Shown here: positions 1-8,685 of the stretch, in pieces | Numbering within the stretch: position 1 is the stretch's first letter | Layout: every line of letters starts with the position of its first letter | Origin: Myxococcota bacterium | Lineage (GTDB): Bacteria > Myxococcota_A > UBA9042 > DTJE01 | Length of the DNA: 36,555 nucleotides | Assembly: GCA_029975745.1 (NCBI GenBank) | Contig: JARKOL010000364.1 | Coordinates: 1-36,555 of the forward strand | Direction of reading: 5' to 3' | The notes under the pieces: model-generated | Told to the model about the DNA's origin: nothing | What the model saw: the letters and a program-made list of their open reading frames with translations, nothing else | The model's database searches: none | Made by a program: the position numbers and the translations under genes

Positions 1-963
1 CACGCCCCCCTGGCATCGATCGCCGACGGTGCAGATATTGCCGTCGTCGCAGGACGCATTGTTGTTGACGAACACGCACCCGAAACGCGGGTCGCAGGTG
101 TTGTCGGTGCAGGGGTTGCCGTCGTCGCACTCGACCGGGTCGCCGACGCAGAAGCCGCCGCGGCACTCGTCATCGACCGTACACAGGCTGTTGTCGTTGC
201 AGGGCCCCTCCAGCGATTCGTGCCGGCACACGCCGTCCACGCAAAGGTCCGAGGTGCAGGGGTTGTCGTCGTGGCACGTCATGAACGTGCCGATGCAATC
301 GCCCCCCCGACAACGATCATTGGCCGTACACGCGATGCCGTCGTCGCAGGTCAGGGTGTCATCGGGCACCAGGCGGTCCTGGTAGGCCGCCGAGATGCAG
401 GCCCAGCAGGGACGCAGCGGATCGATCACGCCGTCCTCGAAGCACTCGCCATCCACCAGGCACCAGCCCGGCTTGACCTTGTGCCGGCAGTCCTCGGCCA
501 GCGGACCGTCACATTCGTCGAAGGTGCAGTCGATCCCGTCGCTGCAGAACTCGGACCACGTGCCGAAACAGTCCCCGTCGTCATCGCACAGGTCGTCGAA
601 GGTGCAGGGGTCGAAGTCGTTGCAGGGACCCCCTGGCACGCAGGGTTCGATCGGCTGCCCGGGGTCGAAGCCCTGCCCCGGATCGCGGCCCGAGCCGGGG
701 TCGGTCCCATCGGTGGCACCCCCCGGATCCTGCCCGACCGTGTCGCGCCCGCCCGAGTCGCCCGTCGTGCCATCGGGCCCCACGGTGCCGTCGGCCGAAC
801 CATCCCAGCGGACGTCCTGGCCGACGACGCCATCGGCCACCCAGCCGTCCAGCCGGCCAGTGTCGCCCTGCGCATCGTCCGCGCCAGGACCCGAGCCCCC
901 CCCGCAGCCCACCGCGACCACCGCAAGCACCAGCCACAAGGCACCGAAGTACCGCGAAGTCAC
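1..963 (-). CDS. Cys-rich surface lipoprotein, partial (C-terminus off the left edge)
   Basis: The visible 321 codons start at a GTG with GGAGG five bases upstream. Residues 1-19 form a hydrophobic signal ending in the lipobox-like AVGC, so Cys20 would be lipidated. A low-complexity Gly/Asp/Thr/Pro-rich linker follows to about residue 105. The rest is a chain of Cys-rich units of the form CDDGxxCTxxDxCxxGxC, typical of secreted Myxococcota-type proteins and probably disulfide-bonded. The frame is open to base 1, so the protein continues outside. The same architecture occurs in the lipoprotein at 4065-7409. No enzyme motif is visible. A structural or adhesive surface role is inference. Confidence 0.85.
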   Translation of the reverse strand, partial: MTSRYFGALWLVLAVVAVGCGGGSGPGADDAQGDTGRLDGWVADGVVGQDVRWDGSADGTVGPDGTTGDSGGRDTVGQDPGGATDGTDPGSGRDPGQGFDPGQPIEPCVPGGPCNDFDPCTFDDLCDDDGDCFGTWSEFCSDGIDCTFDECDGPLAEDCRHKVKPGWCLVDGECFEDGVIDPLRPCWACISAAYQDRLVPDDTLTCDDGIACTANDRCRGGDCIGTFMTCHDDNPCTSDLCVDGVCRHESLEGPCNDNSLCTVDDECRGGFCVGDPVECDDGNPCTDNTCDPRFGCVFVNNNASCDDGNICTVGDRCQGGV

Positions 964-1048
964 GGGGACCTCCGTCAAGGGGAGTCTGGACGCCAGGAAA
1001 CCGGGAGCAAGCCGCAGCATGCATGCCACGCAATTACACGCCATGGCA

Positions 1049-1077
1049 ATTCTAGGGAAAGTCGGCCAGCATCACAA
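1049..1077 (-). promoter_or_regulatory. Promoter for the Cys-rich lipoprotein at 1-963
   Basis: Reading leftward: TTGTGA, a 17-nt spacer, then TAGAAT (5 of 6 to the sigma-70 -10 box). The predicted transcript start is near 1042, giving a leader of about 80 nt. Confidence 0.55.
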
Positions 1078-1106
1078 CCGCACTTCCGCGCGATCCGCCG
1101 TCGTCT

Positions 1107-1135
1107 TTGCGCCGCCGAACGAAATGCCCTATCAT
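1107..1135 (+). promoter_or_regulatory. Promoter for pgsA, probably leaderless
   Basis: TTGCGC, 17-nt spacer, TATCAT (5 of 6 to the -10 consensus). Only 7 nt separate the -10 box from the ATG at 1143, so transcription should begin at or within a base or two of the start codon. No Shine-Dalgarno sequence is present. Confidence 0.55.
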
Positions 1136-1142
1136 CCACCCG

Positions 1143-1790
1143 ATGAAGCACCGACGCCCCAATCTGCCCACGTTGATCACGATCGCGAGGCTCTTCTTGA
1201 GCCCGTTCGTCGTGCTGCTGTTCTACCTGGCCGTCCGCCGGACCGGGTACGGCGCTCCCATCGAGGAAACGCTGGCCCAGGTGCAGCCGGGCTTCCTTAC
1301 GGCGGCCTTCCTGATCCTGCTGCTCCAGGAAGCCAGCGACATCGTCGATGGCGAACTGGCCCGCCGGAACAAGGCGGTCACCGACCTGGGCAAGCTGCTG
1401 GACCCCCTGGCGGACACGATGAGCCACATTGGCGCCTTGCTGTGCCTGATGTGGGTGGGGCTGGTGCCCCTGTGGCTGCTGATCGTGATCTACTACCGGG
1501 AAGCGGCCGTGGCGACCATGCGCACCCTGGCCGCCAAGCACGGCCTGGTCATGGCCGCGCGACCGTCCGGAAAGATCAAGTCCCTGTCCCAGGCCGTCAT
1601 CGCCAGCGGCCTGGTCGGCCTGATGCTGGCCGCCCACTACGTTCCGACCCTGCCCGTCTCGACGATTGCCGACGTGCTCTCCTGGTTCGTCGGCGCTGTG
1701 ACGCTCTTCTCGCTGTTCGACTACTTCCAGGAGGTGCGGCGACTGACCCGCACCGCCGGAATCCAGGGCACCGAGGAACGCGTCCCCTAG
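1143..1790 (+). CDS. pgsA: CDP-alcohol phosphatidyltransferase, probably phosphatidylglycerophosphate synthase
   Basis: This 215-residue polytopic membrane protein carries the complete CDP-alcohol phosphotransferase signature DG-x2-AR-x8-G-x3-D-x3-D, seen as DGELAR through DPLAD. The family transfers an alcohol phosphate onto CDP-diacylglycerol. The opening NLPTLITIARL and the later YREAAVATMRTLAA and GKIKSLSQ segments resemble PgsA, which makes phosphatidylglycerophosphate from glycerol-3-phosphate. Another alcohol substrate cannot be excluded. A TTG 12 codons upstream would extend the frame, but it coincides with the -35 box of the promoter, so the ATG at 1143 is preferred. The slt gene follows after 21 nt on the same strand and is probably cotranscribed. 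Confidence 0.8.
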   Translation: MKHRRPNLPTLITIARLFLSPFVVLLFYLAVRRTGYGAPIEETLAQVQPGFLTAAFLILLLQEASDIVDGELARRNKAVTDLGKLLDPLADTMSHIGALLCLMWVGLVPLWLLIVIYYREAAVATMRTLAAKHGLVMAARPSGKIKSLSQAVIASGLVGLMLAAHYVPTLPVSTIADVLSWFVGAVTLFSLFDYFQEVRRLTRTAGIQGTEERVP

Positions 1791-1811
1791 ACATCCTGTC
1801 GGGAGTTCACC

Positions 1812-4019
1812 ATGCGAATCCGGTTCCTTGTCGGTGTCGCGGCATCTGCCTGCCTGGTCGCGTCGGCCGTGGCCCAGGCGGCGCCAGCCGTCCTTTCCCT
1901 GACCGACCTGACCCCCGCCTGGTCCCGTGACGAGGCGCGCGTCCTTCCGCCGGCGATCGAGGCCGAGGATTGGGAATCGGTCCGAGGTGCGCTGCTGAAG
2001 TCGTCCGCCGGCACACGCAAGGCGTCCGAACTGGCCCACCGGCGCTTCCTGCTGGGATACGCCTGCGTCCAGACCGGCGATCCTCTGGGCGCGATCACCG
2101 TACTCGAGGGACTGGAGCGGACGGCTCCCCAGGTCGCTTCATGGGTCGCCCACCTGCGTGGCCAGGCACTGTTCGCCCTGGGCCGATTCCCGGAGGTGGT
2201 CGATGCCCTGGCCACCATCCCCCGCGATTCGCCGCTGTACCGCGATGCCCAGTCGCTGACCGGAGACGCGCTGAGCGCCCAGGGGAAGCACGCCCTGGCC
2301 GCCGAGGCGTGGGAGCGTTCCGGCAGGCGGGATCCCGAGGCCGTCGGCAAGCACGCCCAGGCGATGGCCGCGGCGGGGCGCCAGAAGGATGCGCTGACCC
2401 TGTTGCGTCGGGCGTACTATCGTTCGGCCGCCTCGGGACGCAAGGCCTACCGCGCCGCGATGGACGCCCTCGGATTCGCCGCCGACCCCCAGCCTGCCGA
2501 ACTGGTGGAACACGCCCAGGCGCTTCTGGACGCCCACATGAACAAGGATGCCGAGCGCGAGGCGACCCCGCTGATCCAGTCCGCGGACGCCGAGACTCGA
2601 TGCAAGGCCCTGCTGATCCGGGGCCTGGCCCGCCAGAAGCTGCGACAGCACCCCGAGGCGCTCCAGGACTTCACCCCGCTGATCGAACAGTGCGGCGCGC
2701 ACGTGGACACGGCTCGCGCCCTGTTCCTGGCCATCCGCAGCGCCTATCGAGGCGGCGATCGCGAGCGCGGGGACCGGCTGGCGGACCGCCTGAAGAACGA
2801 CTTTCCGAACGCGAGCTTCAACGACGACGTGGCGCTGATGCGGGCGCGCACCGCCGTTTCGCGCGGCGATCCCGCCACCGCCACCCGGATCCTGGAGGCG
2901 TCCCTGGCCGCCTGGCCGGACGGCGACATGGCCGACGAGACCCGCTGGCTGCTGGCGTGGGCGTCCTACAAGGGCAAGGATCTGCCCGCCGCACTGGCCC
3001 GGCTGCGCGAGGGTGCCCGGGTCGCAACCAACCCCGACTATCGCTCGCGCTTCGCCTACTGGGAGGCCCGAGTCCTCCAGCGCCTGGGCCGGGCGGACGA
3101 GGCGCGCGCCGCCTACGAGGCGACCGTCCTGGCCTACCCGCTGAAGTACCACGCCTGGCTGGCGTTGAACCGCCTGGTCGATTTGTCGGGCAAGAAGGCG
3201 ACGCTGGTCGGCGTGCTGGACGCACTGCTGAAGGACCAGCCCAGGGGGCCGCGATTCCTGACCGTGGGCGCCCCTTCCCAACTGGACAGCGGCGCGGTCG
3301 GGCGAGCCGTGTGGCTGTCCCGGGCCGGCCTGCCGGCGCTGGCGGCGCGCGAACTGGCCCAGGCGGAACGGGACGCCGACACCGATGCCCGGTGGCTGGG
3401 CGCCTGGCTGCTGGACCTGGGCGGTCGCCACACCCGGTCGCATCGACTGGCCACCACGCTGCTGACCGAGTCCGCGACGTACTGGCCGAACGCCGCCAGC
3501 CGCGGCTACTTCCATCTGGCGTACCCGCGTCCCCACCTGCCCCAGGTCCAGGCCGCGGCCAAGGAGGCCGGCATCGAGACGGCCCTGATCTGGGGCGTCA
3601 TGCGCCAGGAGAGCGCGTTCGTCGCGGGGGTCGAGTCGCGGGCCAACGCCATCGGTCTGATGCAACTGATCCTGCCCACCGCGCGCTCGATGGCCAAGCG
3701 CCTGGACCTGACCGCGACCCCCGAGACGCTGCGGCGCCCCGAGGTCAACATCCGCCTGGGCGCCCAGTATCTTTCGTCCCTGTTGAAGCGATTCGAGGAG
3801 CCGCTGACCGCCATCCCGGGCTACAACGCGGGCGGAGGCGCCATCGCCAAGGGACTGGCCGCCAATCCGGGAATCCCCCTGGATGAATTCGTCGAGACGA
3901 TCGGCGCCGAGGAAACCCGCAACTACGCCCGCAAGGTGTTCGAGTCCTACGCCGCCTACCGATTCCTGTACAACCAGGGCAACGACCGTTTCAGCCGGAT
4001 CCGGTTCGAGCGGAAGTAG
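1812..4019 (+). CDS. slt: Soluble lytic murein transglycosylase (Slt70-like)
   Basis: The 735-residue protein begins with a cleavable signal peptide (MRIRFLVGVAAS... to about AQA, residue 23). A long alpha-helical, TPR-like region of about 550 residues follows, as in the Slt70 superhelical ring. The C-terminal SLT domain (about 585-720) has the catalytic glutamate E600 in RQESAF, then GLMQL, NIRLGAQYL, GYNAGGGA and ETRNYARKV. These enzymes cleave the MurNAc-GlcNAc bond of peptidoglycan and leave 1,6-anhydro ends. A GGAG lies upstream of the ATG. It follows pgsA by 21 nt and meets the next gene tail to tail across 45 nt that hold no clear terminator. Confidence 0.93.
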   Translation: MRIRFLVGVAASACLVASAVAQAAPAVLSLTDLTPAWSRDEARVLPPAIEAEDWESVRGALLKSSAGTRKASELAHRRFLLGYACVQTGDPLGAITVLEGLERTAPQVASWVAHLRGQALFALGRFPEVVDALATIPRDSPLYRDAQSLTGDALSAQGKHALAAEAWERSGRRDPEAVGKHAQAMAAAGRQKDALTLLRRAYYRSAASGRKAYRAAMDALGFAADPQPAELVEHAQALLDAHMNKDAEREATPLIQSADAETRCKALLIRGLARQKLRQHPEALQDFTPLIEQCGAHVDTARALFLAIRSAYRGGDRERGDRLADRLKNDFPNASFNDDVALMRARTAVSRGDPATATRILEASLAAWPDGDMADETRWLLAWASYKGKDLPAALARLREGARVATNPDYRSRFAYWEARVLQRLGRADEARAAYEATVLAYPLKYHAWLALNRLVDLSGKKATLVGVLDALLKDQPRGPRFLTVGAPSQLDSGAVGRAVWLSRAGLPALAARELAQAERDADTDARWLGAWLLDLGGRHTRSHRLATTLLTESATYWPNAASRGYFHLAYPRPHLPQVQAAAKEAGIETALIWGVMRQESAFVAGVESRANAIGLMQLILPTARSMAKRLDLTATPETLRRPEVNIRLGAQYLSSLLKRFEEPLTAIPGYNAGGGAIAKGLAANPGIPLDEFVETIGAEETRNYARKVFESYAAYRFLYNQGNDRFSRIRFERK

Positions 4020-4064
4020 GCTCGCGCGGCACCCTGCGCCCGGATTCACCCAGGCACCCAGGAG

Positions 4065-7000
4065 CTACTCGGCGGGGGGACACGGGTGTACGTGGCTGCC
4101 CAGGTAGGTAATGACGTCGGTCGCGTAGCCGTCCCACTCCAGGGCGGGGTCGAACGCGTCGAGCGGCGCCCGGTCGCCGATCCCGACGCCGCACCGACGA
4201 ACCAGGGTGTTGTCCGTCGTGGAAATCAGTCCGGTTCCCCACTCGCCTGAAGGCGGTCGGTAGCCGACCTGGCCGATGCGATCCGTCACGACGGTGCCGC
4301 ACTCCAGCACCACGGCGTCATCCCCGTTGTAGTTCAACCCGGCCTTCAGGTTGCACGCGGCGTCGGCCAGGCCCCAGCCGGTGTGGCACACGACGAACGT
4401 CTGGCCCGCGGCGATCTCGATGTCCGGCAGCGAGATGGCGTACGCCTGGGTCGTCGCGCCGTTGTTGTACCCTCGGATGATGCACCGCTTCAGGTTCACG
4501 GGCCGGTCCTCGGCATTGAAGACCTCGACGGCCTTGTTGTTGCTGGATCCCTCGATGTACTCCGAGAAGAACAGGTTGGTGACGCCCACGGACAACGTGC
4601 CGGCATCCGCGGCCTGGAAGCCGTCCTGGCTGCCGTCGCTCCCCGGGCCCCGATTCAGGTCGCAGTAGGTCCACGACTGCCCATTGTCCCCGGACACCCG
4701 GAAGGCGTGCCGGTACTGCCCGGGCTTCGGGGCGGGCGTGGTCGCCCAGTACTCGTCGTTGTTGGGTTCGCCCCAGTCGTGGCCATTGAACGAGGGATTG
4801 GGCGAGGCCGCGGTCCAGGCGGTCCACGCCGTGGGGTCGGCGTCCGTACCGTACCCGAACTGGACCTTCAGCCACGGACGCGGATTGTTGCCGGCGCCCT
4901 GGTCCGTCACGCCCGCCAGATAGACCCGGGCGTACGCGGTCAACGGATCGTCCTGCAGCCCCTCCAGCGTCTCGGGGTACTGCAAGCGACACCAGACGTT
5001 CGTGTCGTGGCAGTGGGTCTCGGCGGCGCACCCGGCGTCCAGGCAGTCCGCCACGCCGTTGTCGTCGTTGTCGATGTCGTCGTCGCAGCACGACTCGACC
5101 CCGACGCAGTACCCCAGCACGCAGGCGTCGTTGGACGTGCAGTCGATTTCGTCATCGCAGGCCAGCCCGCTCAGCAGTTCGGCGTCACACGCGCCCGTCT
5201 GCGAGTTGCACGTCCGGATCTGACAGGGGTTGTCGTTGAGGCAGACGACCGGAGTCCCGAGCTGGCAGCCGTGGGCGGGGTGGCAGGTCTCGACGCCATT
5301 GCAGGCATCCCCGTCATCGCAGGCCAGCGGCGTCCCGGGTACGCATCCCACGGCCGGATCGCAGGTCTCCAGCCCGTTGCAGACGTCGTTGTCGTTGCAC
5401 GCGGGCGGCGTCCCAGGCAGGCAGCCCTGGATCGGATGACAGGTCTCCAGTCCGTTGCACGCGTTCCCGTCATTGCAGACCAGCGCGGTACCCGGCACGC
5501 AGCCGACGGCCGGATCACACGTCTCGATCCCGTTGCAGACGTCGTTGTCGTTGCAGACCGGGGGCGTGCCGCCCAGGCAGCCCTGGACCGGGTCGCACGT
5601 CTCCAGTCCGTTGCAGGCGTTCCCGTCGTCGCACGTCAGTGCCGTCGCCGTCTGGACGCAACCCGTCTGCGCATCGCACGCAAAGACGCCGTTGCAGACG
5701 TCGTCGTCGTCGCAGACCAGCGGCGTCCCCGGCACGCACCCGAGGTTCGAGTCGCAGGTCTCGACGCCGTTGCACGCATCGCCGTCGTCGCAGACCAGGG
5801 CCACGTTCGAGATGATTCCGGTCAGGGGATCACAGGAATCGAGGGTGCAGGCGTCGTTGTCGTCGATGTTCACCGGCGTGAAGACGCATTCGCCGGTGGT
5901 CGTGTCGCACGTGTCCACCGTGCAGGCGTTGTCGTCATCGCACACCGTGGCCACGCCGGGGATGCAGTCGCCATCCGCGCAGACATCGCCCACGGTGCAG
6001 GCGTCGTCGTCCGTGCAGGGTTCGGCGTTGTCGATGTTCATGCACCCGACCTGCGGGTCGCACGAGTCGTCCGTGCAGGGATTCTCGTCGTCGCAGTCGA
6101 TCGTCTGGTGAGTGATCTGACCCGTCACCGGGTCGCACTGATCCAGGGTGCAGGCGTCCTGGTCGTCGATCACGACGGCCTGGTACACGCACTCCCCGGT
6201 CCCGGAGTCGCACGAGTCGATCGTGCAGGGGTCCAGGTCGTCGCAGACCACCAGCGTGCCCGAGCGGCACAGCCCTCCGGCGCAGTAGTCGTTCAGCGTA
6301 CACGCATTGGCGTCGTCGCAATCCTCGCTGTTGCCCTCGTAGTAGCACCCGGACTCCGGCAGGCACGAGTCGTTCGTGCAGACGTTGTCGTCGTCGCAGT
6401 CCAGATCGGGCCCGGCAATGCAGGCGCCGTCCAGGCAGGCGTCATCGACGGTACACGCATCGCCGTCGCTGCACCCGGTGCCGGTCAATGGCTCGTGGTG
6501 GCAGCCCTCGCCGGTCACGCAGGAGTCGGCGGTGCAGTCGTTGTCGTCGTCGCACGGGTCCAGACTGCCCGGCACGCACACGCCCTGCGAGCAGACATCC
6601 CCGACGGTGCAGGGGTCGCCGTCCTCGCAGCCCAGGGTGTTGTAAGTGAACACGCAGCCGGTGTCGGAATCGCACCCGTCATCCGTACACACCAGGCCGT
6701 CGAAGCACACGGTGGGCGCTTCGCCGACGCACTCGCCGTCCCGGCAGACATCGTCCTCGGTGCAGGCATCCAGGTCGTCGCACTCGCCCCCTTCGTTGAC
6801 CGCCTGATCCGGGATGCATTCGCCCGTTTCGGGCTCGCAAACCGGCCCGCGGCAGGGGTCGTCGTCGTCGTCCACGCAGGTCTTGACCGAGGCGGGATCG
6901 ACCACGCAGACGGTGGGCATCTGCGTCAGATCGCAGATCAGCGTCCCGTTGCAAAGATCCCCATCCTCGAACTGGGCGCAATCGGCATCCTCTGCACAGG

Positions 7001-7409
7001 CGCACTCGTTGGTGCCGGGGGTGCAGACGCCGGCCTGGCACTTGTCGTTCGCGGTGCAGGGGTCGCCGTCGTCGCAGGCGCTGTCATCCAGGGCATCGAC
7101 CCGGACGCAGGCGCAGGACTCGGGATCGCACACGGCGCGCTCGCAGGCCCCAAGGCCCCGGAACGCACCGACGCAATCGTCGTTGTCCAGGCACTGGCAG
7201 ACCACGTCCGGTCCCTGATCCGCCGGGGCGTCCGGCGATCCAGGGTCGTCGATGCCTGGATCCGAAGTTCCCTCGCCCCCGACATCGAGCGGCACCGTGG
7301 TGTCGGTCCCGTCATCCGTCGTGGACGATCCACCGGATCCGCCGCAGGCCGCCATCCCCAGCGCCAGCAGGAACGCGGACGCCAGCCGACTTGTCTTCGA
7401 GTAGTTCAT
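4065..7409 (-). CDS. Giant Cys-rich lipoprotein with C-terminal lamin-tail-like domain
   Basis: The start at 7409 is set by GGAGGT six bases upstream; an upstream in-frame start at 7430 lacks this. Of 1114 residues, 1-21 form a signal ending MAAC, with Cys22 as lipid anchor. An Asp/Gly/Thr-rich linker follows to about residue 70. Then come some 600 residues of Cys/Asp-rich units (CDDGDACTVDDxCxxGxC and CNGxETCDPxxGC types). After these is a CCDDDIDNDDNGVADC motif resembling calcium-binding Asp loops. A domain of about 150 residues with YPETLEG and GDNGQSWTYC follows. The end (FFSEYIEGSSNNKAVEVFN onward) matches the lamin-tail fold common at the end of secreted bacterial proteins. It is probably cell-surface; its function is unknown. 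The DNA contains a tandem repeat. Confidence 0.9.
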   Translation of the reverse strand: MNYSKTSRLASAFLLALGMAACGGSGGSSTTDDGTDTTVPLDVGGEGTSDPGIDDPGSPDAPADQGPDVVCQCLDNDDCVGAFRGLGACERAVCDPESCACVRVDALDDSACDDGDPCTANDKCQAGVCTPGTNECACAEDADCAQFEDGDLCNGTLICDLTQMPTVCVVDPASVKTCVDDDDDPCRGPVCEPETGECIPDQAVNEGGECDDLDACTEDDVCRDGECVGEAPTVCFDGLVCTDDGCDSDTGCVFTYNTLGCEDGDPCTVGDVCSQGVCVPGSLDPCDDDNDCTADSCVTGEGCHHEPLTGTGCSDGDACTVDDACLDGACIAGPDLDCDDDNVCTNDSCLPESGCYYEGNSEDCDDANACTLNDYCAGGLCRSGTLVVCDDLDPCTIDSCDSGTGECVYQAVVIDDQDACTLDQCDPVTGQITHQTIDCDDENPCTDDSCDPQVGCMNIDNAEPCTDDDACTVGDVCADGDCIPGVATVCDDDNACTVDTCDTTTGECVFTPVNIDDNDACTLDSCDPLTGIISNVALVCDDGDACNGVETCDSNLGCVPGTPLVCDDDDVCNGVFACDAQTGCVQTATALTCDDGNACNGLETCDPVQGCLGGTPPVCNDNDVCNGIETCDPAVGCVPGTALVCNDGNACNGLETCHPIQGCLPGTPPACNDNDVCNGLETCDPAVGCVPGTPLACDDGDACNGVETCHPAHGCQLGTPVVCLNDNPCQIRTCNSQTGACDAELLSGLACDDEIDCTSNDACVLGYCVGVESCCDDDIDNDDNGVADCLDAGCAAETHCHDTNVWCRLQYPETLEGLQDDPLTAYARVYLAGVTDQGAGNNPRPWLKVQFGYGTDADPTAWTAWTAASPNPSFNGHDWGEPNNDEYWATTPAPKPGQYRHAFRVSGDNGQSWTYCDLNRGPGSDGSQDGFQAADAGTLSVGVTNLFFSEYIEGSSNNKAVEVFNAEDRPVNLKRCIIRGYNNGATTQAYAISLPDIEIAAGQTFVVCHTGWGLADAACNLKAGLNYNGDDAVVLECGTVVTDRIGQVGYRPPSGEWGTGLISTTDNTLVRRCGVGIGDRAPLDAFDPALEWDGYATDVITYLGSHVHPCPPAE
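5244..5792 (-). repeat. Seven-copy 78-bp in-frame tandem repeat inside the Cys-rich lipoprotein gene
   Basis: Six units of 26 codons and one of 27 follow one another without gaps; each encodes a pattern CxDxxxCNGxETCxPxxGCxxGTPxx. Copies begin about every 78 nt (recognisable by a CAGGTCTC- or CACGTCTC-type stretch near 5284, 5362, 5440, 5518, 5596, 5677 and 5755). Alternate units resemble each other more than neighbours do (NACNGLETC then NDVCNGxETC), so a 156-nt dimer may be the duplicated unit. Confidence 0.9.
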
Positions 7410-7481
7410 CCCAGCACCTCCATGATGCATGCGCGACCACGAGGAGGTGGTCCGCCCCCGGAAACCGCCAAGCAGGCGTTG

Positions 7482-7510
7482 AGTCTACTGGATCGCGGCC
7501 GGTGGGACAA
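7482..7510 (-). promoter_or_regulatory. Promoter for the giant Cys-rich lipoprotein
   Basis: On the minus strand: TTGTCC, 17-nt spacer, TAGACT. Predicted start near 7475, with a leader of about 66 nt that carries the GGAGGT used at 7409. The rest of 7410-7689 holds no gene I can support. Confidence 0.5.
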
Positions 7511-7689
7511 GCCGAAACGGCCCACCGGAATCCGCCGTCTAACCGGTGGCCGAGGTCGGTGAGCCAGGGCCGGTTCGCCGACCGAATCGCGGCGAAGGTG
7601 GATCTGGGGCCCTGCCCTTTTTCCTCGGGATCAGGACGCGGTCGCGGTTGCGTGACGACGTGGAGTCCAGGGCGGGAGGCCGCCGGCGT

Positions 7690-8457
7690 CTACCGCTCGG
7701 CCCCGCGGGGCTTCTGGAAAAGGTACATGGCCCAGCCCAGGCAGTCCCGTCCCCATCGCAGGTAGGCGTCGCGATGCCTGTTCGAGGTCCGCAGCAGCGG
7801 CGCCACGTCCGGGTCGTCGGGATGGTCGGCCGCGTAGCGTTCGGCCGCCTGCCACTGGAGTCCCTCGTACCGGTCCCAGTCGTCCTCGTTGGACACCGCC
7901 GTGTACAGAAGCGCAAGCCCCAGTTCCACGCCAATCCGCACGTTGGCGGCGTGCGTTCCCCACAGACCGGCTTCCTGCCCGGTCAGCGTCAGGTACTCCG
8001 GATCCGGGTCCATCCTCCAGAAGGGTTCCCCGACCAGCACGAGCCCCCCGGGCCGTACCAGCCGTGCCAGCGCCTGAAGGGTTCCCTTGTGACCTTGATG
8101 GATCCACGACCCGCCAATGCACGAGGCCAGGTCCACTGGCTCCCCGGCGTCGGGCGCGTAGGCCCCCCCGTCCATGTGGAGGAGTTCGATGCGCCCCTCC
8201 AGACCCCGGGCGGCCACGTTCCTCCGCGCCTCCTCGATGGTGACCGGGGACAGCTCGACGCCGACACCCGTCACGCGGTACCGCTGGGCGACCCGGCAAA
8301 GGAACTCGGCCTTCCCGCAGGCAATGTCCAGGACACGACCGCCATCCGGCAGGTGCAGGCACTCGAGGATCTCCTCGGTCTTGGCCAGGCTCATGGGATT
8401 CATCACCGTGTGATCCGCGTGCGTGATACCGAAGTACTTCCACATGTCCATTTCCAT
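7690..8457 (-). CDS. SAM-dependent methyltransferase, class I
   Basis: The 255-residue protein has a Rossmann-type motif I VLDIACGKAEFLCRVA, the acidic end of strand 2 in GVGVELSP, and the later LVRPGGLVLVGEPFW block; all are standard for class I methyltransferases. The C-terminal third is rich in Trp, Tyr and Asp (DDWDRYEGLQWQAAERYAADHP), as in small-molecule methyltransferases. The substrate cannot be told. The ATG at 8457 has GGAG six bases upstream; an ATG four codons earlier (8469) lacks one. The gene stands alone, transcribed away from the HD-protein gene across a 228-nt divergent spacer with a promoter for each. Confidence 0.85.
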   Translation of the reverse strand: MEMDMWKYFGITHADHTVMNPMSLAKTEEILECLHLPDGGRVLDIACGKAEFLCRVAQRYRVTGVGVELSPVTIEEARRNVAARGLEGRIELLHMDGGAYAPDAGEPVDLASCIGGSWIHQGHKGTLQALARLVRPGGLVLVGEPFWRMDPDPEYLTLTGQEAGLWGTHAANVRIGVELGLALLYTAVSNEDDWDRYEGLQWQAAERYAADHPDDPDVAPLLRTSNRHRDAYLRWGRDCLGWAMYLFQKPRGAER

Positions 8458-8498
8458 GATCGACTCCATGTCCGGGCAACCGGCAGCCCCGCACGCGG

Positions 8499-8528
8499 GT
8501 ATACCACGGCGAGGAGGCCATCGAGCAA
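8499..8528 (-). promoter_or_regulatory. Promoter for the methyltransferase
   Basis: On the minus strand: TTGCTC, 18-nt spacer, TATACC. It lies about 40 nt before the start codon at 8457. Confidence 0.4.
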
Positions 8529-8590
8529 CCTCATCGATGACTGCTCGATCGCCCATCAGGGAACGGGCCGCCCTCGGGCCGCGTGCGTCG

Positions 8591-8620
8591 TTGACTCCGC
8601 CTTGTCCAATCGCGTATCCT
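8591..8620 (+). promoter_or_regulatory. Promoter for the HD-domain protein
   Basis: TTGACT, 18-nt spacer, TATCCT. Predicted start near 8627, leaving about 60 nt of leader before the ATG at 8686. Confidence 0.5.
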
Positions 8621-8685
8621 CCCCCGGGCGTGCCCGACTGGGGCCGCGTGGAGCCACTTCAACCGAATGGGCGAAGAACATCCCA

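Noticed and set aside
5244-5792. CRISPR array suggested by regular spacing
   Set aside because: The period is 78 bp, all parts of each unit are similar (no unique spacers) and the units are in frame within a protein.
4383-7562. Very long rightward open frame (over 1000 codons) opposite the Cys-rich lipoprotein
   Set aside because: It is the mirror of the Cys/Asp repeat codons (Val/Ala/Arg-rich output), has no ribosome site, and the minus strand has signal peptide, lipobox and known domains.
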